Positions 1-9,000 of a stretch of DNA of 10,168 nt are shown here, one piece after another. The first letter of the stretch is position 1. Every line of letters begins with the position of its first letter. The stretch is from Phoronis ovalis (Eukaryota > Phoronida > Phoronidae), in NCBI GenBank assembly GCA_028565635.1, contig JAOXYB010066957.1, positions 1 to 10,168 of the forward strand, read 5' to 3'. The notes beneath the pieces are model-generated. The model did no database searches, had not been told where the DNA came from, and saw only the letters and a list, made by a program, of their open reading frames with translations. The position numbers and the translations under genes were made by a program.

Positions 1-12
1 AGTATCAAGTTC

Positions 13-43
13 CTAGCTGTAACCGTCTTCGAGATATAGCTTG
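13..43 (-). CDS. SGO: Shugoshin terminal micro-exon with stop codon
   Basis: The acceptor is preceded by a long pyrimidine run (minus strand of 44-82, ending CCAATTTTCAG). With the two bases AG carried from exon 12 the first codon is AGC, then K-L-Y-L-E-D-G-Y-S and TAG at 13-15. The joined end reads EPKLGSKLYLEDGYS. This restores the xxKL expected after EPxL in Shugoshin_C. The phase, the acceptor strength and the SKL match agree, but only 31 nt are involved, so chance is not excluded. The poly(A) site lies beyond the left edge. Confidence 0.68.
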
Positions 44-3000
44 CTGAAAATTGGAAGAAAAGGAAAAAGAAAGAAATCATACAAAACCAATAGGCTTGCT
101 CCCTTATAGGAGCAACCCTAATTATAGTTGACTCATTTCTCTTTTACAATATCTCTTTAAAACAAGAAGTTGGTAAACATGCAAGTATTTGGAGCTAATT
201 GACCCTTGAACAATTATAAAATATTCTATAACAGACAGTTGCTAACCTTCACTGAGTTATTTATATAATACCTAATATTATTTTTCCATGTAATAAACAT
301 ACATCAATGCTTAATTTTGTAGGAAAGTAATGAAGTGTCCGTTGTAGATGATGTAGTTGCACCGAAGAAGCCAAATGCCAAACTTGCAGAAAACAATACA
401 AGAGGCCAAGTGCCTTACGTCGGCACGAGGAAACGATTCATAACATCCTGGGGCCTCAGAAAAAAACTAGTTCCAGTAATCAAGATCATAAATATAACTA
501 TACGTCTAACGCTTTAACTAAGTACTTGATAGGCTAAATTTTGATGATGCAATAGCTCGTGGTGATGGTGACCGTATTCAGAGATTGGAAAAAAGAAAAA
601 TAGCATACTAAAGAATTTCCAGCTGTCCCAAGTATGCTTTTGCTGTTTTGGAGCTTCAAGCCCAGATCAATTGCTTACTCAGTCCTCGTCTGGCACACAA
701 ACTTATATGGAATAGAGTAATTAACAATCGTGGAAAGTCAAATACAAACTTACCGGACGACCTAGAACTGGAGCACAAAAACAGAATTTTTAAACGAGAT
801 GTAACAACGTATCGGGGTGAAATAACGGAGAGGACAGCTATGAGGATAAGTCGTAGTCAGGACACTACATCTGCAGTGATATCAAATTTATTTAAAACAA
901 CCTCTACAAGAAAAGCGTCTGGCAAACATAGATCAGTTACATTTGAAGAAGATATTAATATTTTAGTCACACAGTTTGTAAAAGAAGATCTTTTTGTTAA
1001 AATACCTGGATATCATCAGTCATATGCTAATTATAAAGGGGACATTCTCGAAAAAATAGATACCGAAAAGCATAAAAAATGGATTAGCAAGTCTTTAACC
1101 ACATTTGGCCGAAAGCACTACTATAAGTATTAGATAAGTATACTCATCTGTGAATGTTTAAATAATGTATTGCATATAACTGTCATTGAGTTATGTGGAT
1201 GGTCTTATACCTGCGCATTTGTATGGATATATGCTTTCAGTACTAGTGTGAAAGCAAATTAGAAAAAAATGTATAATCCTTCGGAAGAGCCAAAAAATAT
1301 ATGTTTAGTTAAAATGATGTTCTACTGTTGGTTAAATGACTATGTTGTCAGATGGATAATTAACGTTTTGTGACACAAATCAAATATGGGATGAATTATA
1401 AATTAATATTATAATTATGGTTTTAAAGGTGTCTATGAGGTAAGACTATTTAATTACTTTATAATTTTCCTGATTTTTTATTTTTAAACAGCATGATATT
1501 TTATCAGTTTGATCACAAAAATAAATTACTGATTGAACTGATAAAAATTAACAATTTTATAGTGGTGAAGGCACTGCATGAATACATTCTTTAAACTAAA
1601 CCCCCAGGACTATAAAACCTAGATTAAGCTATATAGTATATATATATATATATATAACGAACTAAAACTATTTTACTCTTGAAGTTTATGATAAATGCCT
1701 GTTGCTCTAGCTATGCAAAATGAAACAGAAATGTTACCTAAAGATAAATTTAGGAGTTAGTTTATATTAATGCCAGATGTGATAAATATTGCACACAGGA
1801 CCATATTGTACAAATGCAATTGTGACATCTGGTGAGACATAGTGTCTGAGTTCAGTCCCTTTGGGTGTACATTTGATACTGGATAAATATTTGATACTGG
1901 GTAAAAGGTAATGGTGTAAACTAAAAAATAAGAAAATTTTGACAAGTTATAAATGAGTAAGGTTTAAAAACACCCAAAAGGGACTGAGGTCAGTCTATGA
2001 AATACCATGATAATAAGGGGGGTGATATGTCTCAAACAGTAGTAAAGAAAACTGTTACAAAAGTTCCAACGATATGTATTCATCATTATATTCTTGTTTT
2101 GAAGCAATAGGATGTCATGTACTGTCCATTTCTTACCTTCCAAGCTTTGGTTCAGCATAACTAACTGTCCCTGCTCCACGCCTTGGCCGCCTGATCTCTG
2201 ATGAACTACATGTCACTACTTTATCATTGCTTTCTTGTTGTTCTTGTAGCTTACTGGAAGCCACAACCTGTATAGATCATATGATAGAAATAATTATCAG
2301 AAAGCAGTTGTGGAAACTGTCAGAAATTTGACCGACTAGGTCACTGTAAATGCACATATGTTATACAGATATCATGACAAAAGTAATTACATCACACTCA
2401 AAAACTAGCTTACTTTTCTCTTGTTCGGCGGTTTTGCATAATCTTCTAAAAGACTAATATCAGAATCAAACATAGCATCCAAGTCATCATTGCTGGGAGC
2501 ACATGTCTTCATACGCTTAGATACACTGACAGTTCCTGCTTTATCTTCATGGCAAAATGGTAGGTTAGCTCCTATAAAGAATGACAGAAAAACTATTAAT
2601 ATTAAATAGTTTAAACACAAGTTATATGATCTCCTTAAAATGTTTGAAACAAAATTAGCGATGGCAATGGCATTTATAGCATATCGTCATAGCTTGTATC
2701 TATCAATTCATACACCAATCAACTCCTGATAGTTGGGTTGGTAAAAATTGTGATACACATTGCTTTTAAAGAAATGTATCTATTTGGAAAGTTTTTTTTA
2801 CATACACTAGGTAGCGTACCAAAAGAACCCATGGAGCACAAGTTTCGGTATTTATGAATGCATGCTCGTGGTGCAATAGTCTATTCATTTTCAACAAATA
2901 TGGCTGCAGTCTCACCTAATATTTCCATCTCCTTTACTAAATGTCTACTAGTGGTATGTGTTTTTCTTTGAATGATGACAGAAGCCTCCAGTTGCGCACT

Positions 3001-6000
3001 AGTTGTCTCAGAATCATTGCAGACAACAGGACTCTCCACTTTCTTTGTCTGAACAGAAAAGATCAGTTACAAGAACATGTAACATTTTTAACAAGCTTTC
3101 TCATAAACAAAACAGGAGGACCAAAGACACAAAAATAATACAATTTATATCTATCTGCAAAAATGAAAGTGTAACACTTGTCCCAGAAATAAAATGCACA
3201 GAAAATATATCTCCCGAATCATGTCACTGCATCTATTTAAATGGTTTGTTTTGTTAGTGTAACTTGTATCTATTTCAAAATAGGTTGAACATTTTAAATT
3301 GCATGAAGTATATAAAACAACAGCGAACTTTATCATTAACAACTATAGTTGCGCTGTTTCAAAATATAATATAGAGTTTCACATAAAATGAAAGAACACA
3401 ATCATATTCACCTTCTTAGCTTTATTTTTTTCCTTATCTGAAGGTACTTTTTTTATTTTCAAGGATTTTTCATGCTTATTTTTATCAGCAACCGCATTTT
3501 CTTTCTTCTTGGATTTTGAATGTTTACGTATTTCTTCATTACTTTCATCTCTAGGTTTAATGGAGACAGGAATATCACTACCTGGCAATATTATATCTTT
3601 TCTCCCATCAGTGTCTACTGTTTTAGTCAATGATATTGTTCTTGATTTTGTTTGTTTCTGGTGAGTGATTGGTAGTTCATCATTACCCTGTGTACAGCCA
3701 ATTGCACTACGTTTAGCAGGCTCTGTGTCATCTGTAGTCAATGTTTTTGTACGTGTTCTTCTTGATCTAGAAAGTGGCTCACCCGTGGTTTGCATAGTAT
3801 CAGTATCTTTTTTGCTAGCTGCACTTTCTGCTGTTATTTCTTTGTTTATTTCATTGTCTTCAGTTGTCATAGCTTTACAGGTTTTTGCCTGTGTCTCTGC
3901 TCTTGATCTGGAAAGTGGGTGACTCATTGTTTGCAATTTATCAGCATCATTTTTGCTAGCTGTACTTTCTGCCATTATTTCCTTGGGTTTTTCACTATTT
4001 TCAGTTGTCGTAGGTTTACAGGGTTTTGTACGTGTTTTTGTTTGCAGTTTAGAACGAGACTTCTTTTTATCTGGATTTCGTAATGATTTATCATCATTTT
4101 GAGACATCGTACTACTATTGGTGTTCTCATCCACATTTTTTGACTTTGAAATGCTAGCTTCATCATCTTGTTTACTTCCTGTATTTGTAACTTTATCTTC
4201 TTTCACATGTTTTGGTTTTGAGAGTACTTTAGTACGACATCGCTTCTGCTTTGGAGATTCTTCTTCTTCTGCAGCTTGTTTCCTTTTTCGTTCTGGTGAG
4301 CCAGTTTGACTTTCATCAAATACTGTGCATTTATCAGTAGCATGATTTGGAGTTTCAGGTACCTAAGTATAAAATATTGTAGTACAAAATCATCATACAA
4401 TGTTCTGAAGGCACATTAAGAGATACTTCTGTTATAGAATTGTACATTAACTCCACGCTTAATATTGTTTGTTAAATGCATTTTTAAAATGTCAGATTAG
4501 TGTAGCTCTACACAAACTCCAATGAAGTTATAAATAATCCATACTAGTAAATATACCTAATTATTTTATAAAACTCTAAATTATACCTGTTTTTTATTGC
4601 TACTATTCTCTTTCAACTAAATTTCTAACTCAATTTGAATCAGTTACTGATAGTTTCAAACTCACACAGTAAAATTACATAACATGTAGAGTGTACATAA
4701 CTTGCAAAGATACTTATTTTACAATAGTATATCATTATATTCACAATGTACTGTTTCAGTGTCTTGCATTATGAACATGCTACTATGAGCATATCAACAT
4801 AGTGATGAAATCTGCTATAAGATTTGTTTAAAATAAACACCATAAGGTAAGAATCCTTTTTATTACAAAACAATACGTTAATATGAGTTACTGTATAATT
4901 ACCTTGGTGACAAGTTTATTTTGTTTCTGTCTGAATTCTGCGAGTGAGGTTCGCTGTGGAGGAGTGGCTATTGAAGTATCTGAGCCAGGTGGATCGTACA
5001 CCTTCATATTGTCATTAGCTGGTGGCGTCCCCTGGTAATCAAATACTCCAGCTGGTTCATCAGTATCTATGACATGTTGCTTTGCTTTGGAACGTGTTTT
5101 TGTTCGTTTCGAACGAGATTTTGGAGCTAACAGAAATATAAAATAGAAACATGTGTGTATTTCAATAATTTAGCTGTCACAAACAGAAAGTATATTTATG
5201 CGTTTGATATTCTTCAGATTTATAATTCAGTTTCTTGAAATACCACCAAGCAGTATGGTGATGAGCTGATTGTACACGTACTGAATTAAAAACTCCACAT
5301 GTCCCAAGATAGAATGTATTGTATGCAGATGTATGAATTGTTTTCTAGTTGTGACAGAATCAATTAAATCAATATTAGTATACTGGACTATCAGGAGACA
5401 GAATGTGCATATTATATTTACAAACAAAATTGTAATTACACACAGTACAACTAATTTTATAGTACCAGTGAGAAGTATTTCTTACTTAACACCCCCGTAT
5501 TATTTACTGACATCATCTCACTGACTAGTCATTGGTTCCTGGCACATGACAATTTTGTCAGACTATCAAGTAGGATTAAAAATTCAACAAATAGCTCAAG
5601 AAATTGGTAGATTAATGGCAGTTGACATTCACCATTAACAGCAGAAGTGAACTATAACGTAATAAGAAATATTGTGCAGTTGGATTTTTACTACATTAAG
5701 TATTTATTCCAGTAGTATACACAATTGAATGAAACATATTAATATATTAGCAATGCAAGCTCACAAATAGTGTTATTTAATTTGAGTTTTAACACCACAT
5801 CTGGGAGCCTACCTTTAACATTTCTGACCACCTGCATACCGGTATCCTTTTCTCCTGTACCAAAGGTCATTTTACCTAGCTTGGACAGCTTGACCTGAAA
5901 GTTCGATTTTGACCGACTTCTAGTGGTCTCTGGTGTATCTTTTAGTACAACAGGCTGTGAGTCTGCTTTAACACAAGGTTTACAAGTTTTTGTTTTCTTA

Positions 6001-9000
6001 TTATTAGCCACTACAATAAAACAACATGTGTGCTTAACAAACATGAATCCCATAGATGGTTAACCAAAGTTCCAGATACACGGTTTTCAATAAATCATAA
6101 TAAAGTGACAATTTAATTATTCCAGTACTCTTTGCCTTAAGCAATGAACTTTTTGCCACTGAACCTAATGACAAAATGGTCTACAATCTGTTTCAGAAGC
6201 TCACACCACGAAACTTTCTAGCAAATATGCACCCTATATATAGTTACAAAGCAAATATTACAAAAACATTTATCAATTTCTTCTTCTCTGTTGGATATCA
6301 ATAACTGCTGGTCTTGGTGGTTAGACAAACTGCTTACCATATTGCTATAATAGTAAAACAATGCAGAAAAATGAATGCCCAATGACATTCGCTGTTAGAA
6401 AACAATTAATTACAAATATTTTTCTTGTAAATCATCAACCTTATCTGTCATTCAATATGACAGTTATCTGTCATTCAATATGACAGTCTTTAAATCGCAA
6501 TATAAAGGTTGTGTATGTGATCTACAATAACTTTGCCGATACCTGCTGATTGGTTAGGTGACAATTCTGGAGTATTCGATCGACTGTTGGCAGCTTCTGA
6601 ACCCATTAGCTTTGGTAACCGTCTCTCAATGTCTTGCAGTGGATTGTTCTTCTGTTGCCCATTAGCCAAATTTTGCAGGGCGATATACGGATTTAAGAGA
6701 CTGAAAAAACAGACAATTAACTTTCAACAAGCAGTATCAACACAAACAATTTTTTCTCAAATAGGCCATAATTATAATTCTGATTTTATATTTACTCAGA
6801 AAATTTCTTACCAGCAGAAATGCCAGTGAGCACGAGTCAGCATGATGTTTAAAGTGAAGACAATTTAATTCATTGAATGCATGCATTACGTGGGGGTTTT
6901 CAGTACAGTAACAGCAGTGAATCTCAGAACAAGCTAAAAATAAGTTATGCTAGTCAACACTGCTATTTCTTTTTATGAGAGGAGATGAGTGAATTAGTTT
7001 GAATTTATAAGAGAGGATGGAGGTAAAAATTGTTCAGGTCCCCCGTGCCTGATAATTTCTAAAGGAACACAATAAGTAGTGACATTTATTAACCCATCTC
7101 TTGAGAATTAGTAGCCATATATAGGTAGTACAATTTTGTAAAATTCAAGTTGGAATTAGCAATAAAAACATTTTTCATCCCTTTGCAGCAGAAATTGCTC
7201 TTTAACAGTACCTTTCATTGTTCAGTGAGATAGGTCCAAAGTTGATGACTTCTGTTAATTCCATATCTTCTGACATGCATATTGTCTGATCATCATCAAC
7301 CCCCCTGACTGAGTCGGCGGTGCTAACCTAGAATTACACACAGCAAGAGCACTGTTAAACAATTGCAAATAACTAAATCAACCCAGCTTTGCATTCTAGT
7401 TCAGTTTCTAATTTGGCTCACACCATTCAAATGTATGATATACACCTTCCTAATTAAAACAAATTGCAGGGGTTCAAGAAGAGACTTCATTTCCTGAGTC
7501 TGAACATAACATTGACATTACATAAACAATTCAACAATGCAGCACATGGTGTAATCCACTACATCTAGCTTCTCCTCGCACTAAATATTACTAGTTATCA
7601 GACATTTGCATGTTCAGCAAGCCACAATGCTTGTGACTGTTATTGAACATAGCCTGCGTATTATTAAATGCAATGCGCAGTTCCAGTGATATTTCATGGC
7701 ACATACAGATATACTTTCTGGAAATGTCTCATTGGCACATGGAAAACAACATCCAATGAACATAAACTTGCCTTAGGTATCCCTTGAATTGTGCCTGCAT
7801 TTTCTTCTGCCGCTTTGCAAATTTCTTTTTCTAGTTCTTCCGTAGTTTTGTTTGTGTTCAAAACTTTTGGCTGAGATTGGAAAACATCACTTCTATCCAA
7901 CATATTAAAGGCATCATCTGATTCATCAGAGACTAGAAGACTATCATCTTGATCCGTAATATTTTCATTGGTGCCATCTACACTGAATGTTACTCTTCGG
8001 TCTCTTGTCAAAGACTTTCTCTTATTGTTTGCTTTATTTTTATCTTTTGTGGATTCTTTGTTCTGGTTCATTTGCTTAACGACAGGTTTTTCTCTCGTTA
8101 GTTCTTTGTCCTTTTGAGATGGTTTCTTTCCGTCAATTCTCTCTTTCATAGAAGAGTTCTTTTTTCTGGACTTGTCTACTGCGGCTTTTTCAGTGTTTTT
8201 TGGCATTTCATTATCAGTTTTCTTTTTGGCCTTTGACCTTGACCGTTTGGAGCGAGATGCTTCATTACTCTCCTCTTGTGCTTCAGGTTTATGCTAAAGG
8301 AAACAATTACTGTATTCAGTGATCTCATATATCAGTTTAAGATGTCTACTTTCAACCTTTAGATACAAACAAGGTACAAGGAGAAACTTTTCATCTACCA
8401 ATATGATCTAAATACATAAAATGGTCAATATTAAATGTAAGTTGTATACTATACTTTGGTAGAGTCACTCTAGTATAACCTTGATTCAAAAGCAGTATAT
8501 ATTAAAGAAATATTGCTATTATCATGAAGGAAATCATAAACCGAGAATATAATTAATATTTCATGACTAAACTCACATCTAAGGTTTCCTCTTTTTCTTG
8601 CAGTGACAGTTTTGACTGCATAGCTAAGCTGTTGTGTCTAGGTGAAATTCTCCGGGAAGCTGATCTTCTCTCAAATTCAGCATTTTCACTTACTGAAATC
8701 AATACAATATGTGTGCAATCTTATACTATAACTTGCCTTATTTGGAAATACATAGCATGTGATGAACAACAGTTCTGATTTCAACTGTGTACCTTAATAT
8801 TTCTGGTATTCATAGTCAGCATTTGTATATTGTTCTGACACAAAGGCAAAATAGTACTACCAATTTACTTTTGTTTTAATTGTTTACAACATTACCTTTG
8901 TAGCGAAATTTCAATATAAAAAGACTGAGACTGTCCCAATTCGTTTTTTGTTTTTCTAGTAAGAACTGCATGGCTGCCAAAAGTCTTACGTAGTTTACAA

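Larger units (their letters stand above)
44..2136 (-). other. Last shugoshin intron (2.1 kb)
   Basis: It runs from donor GTAAGA (2131-2136) to acceptor TTTTCAG (44-50). At 2093 bp it is about three times longer than any other intron here (146-686 bp). It contains the antisense DUF6589 relic (323-1133), a TA repeat, a short tandem duplication and two inverted repeats. About 1134-1490 shows nothing beyond AT-rich sequence. The length difference is explained largely by the inserted material. Confidence 0.68.

Noticed and set aside
96-115. Small hairpin TTGCTCC...GGAGCAA
   Set aside because: Seven-base arms in AT-rich intron sequence are expected by chance, and nothing else supports a function.
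1730-1745. Acceptor TTATCTTTAG at 1738 for the last exon
   Set aside because: With the incoming phase it reads AGG then TAA, adding only Arg and stop. The site at 44 gives a better match to the shugoshin end.
2405-2413. Exon 11 as the last exon, ending V-S-stop
   Set aside because: A canonical donor precedes the stop and the next exon, in phase, carries the SGO motif.
3665-3922. 85-codon open frame on the plus strand
   Set aside because: It is the mirror of the repetitive exon 9; its sequence is the antisense of Ser/Lys-rich codons and resembles no family.
6600-6645. LQDIER as a B56-binding LxxIxE motif
   Set aside because: The last position is Arg rather than Glu, and shugoshins bind B56 mainly through the coiled coil.
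6533-6829. 98-codon plus-strand open frame
   Set aside because: It overlaps exon 6 in antisense and continues into an intron, with no conserved blocks.
8040-8100. HP1-binding PxVxL candidates (PVVKQ in exon 4, PVVLK in exon 7)
   Set aside because: Neither has a hydrophobic residue at the fifth position, so the consensus is not met.
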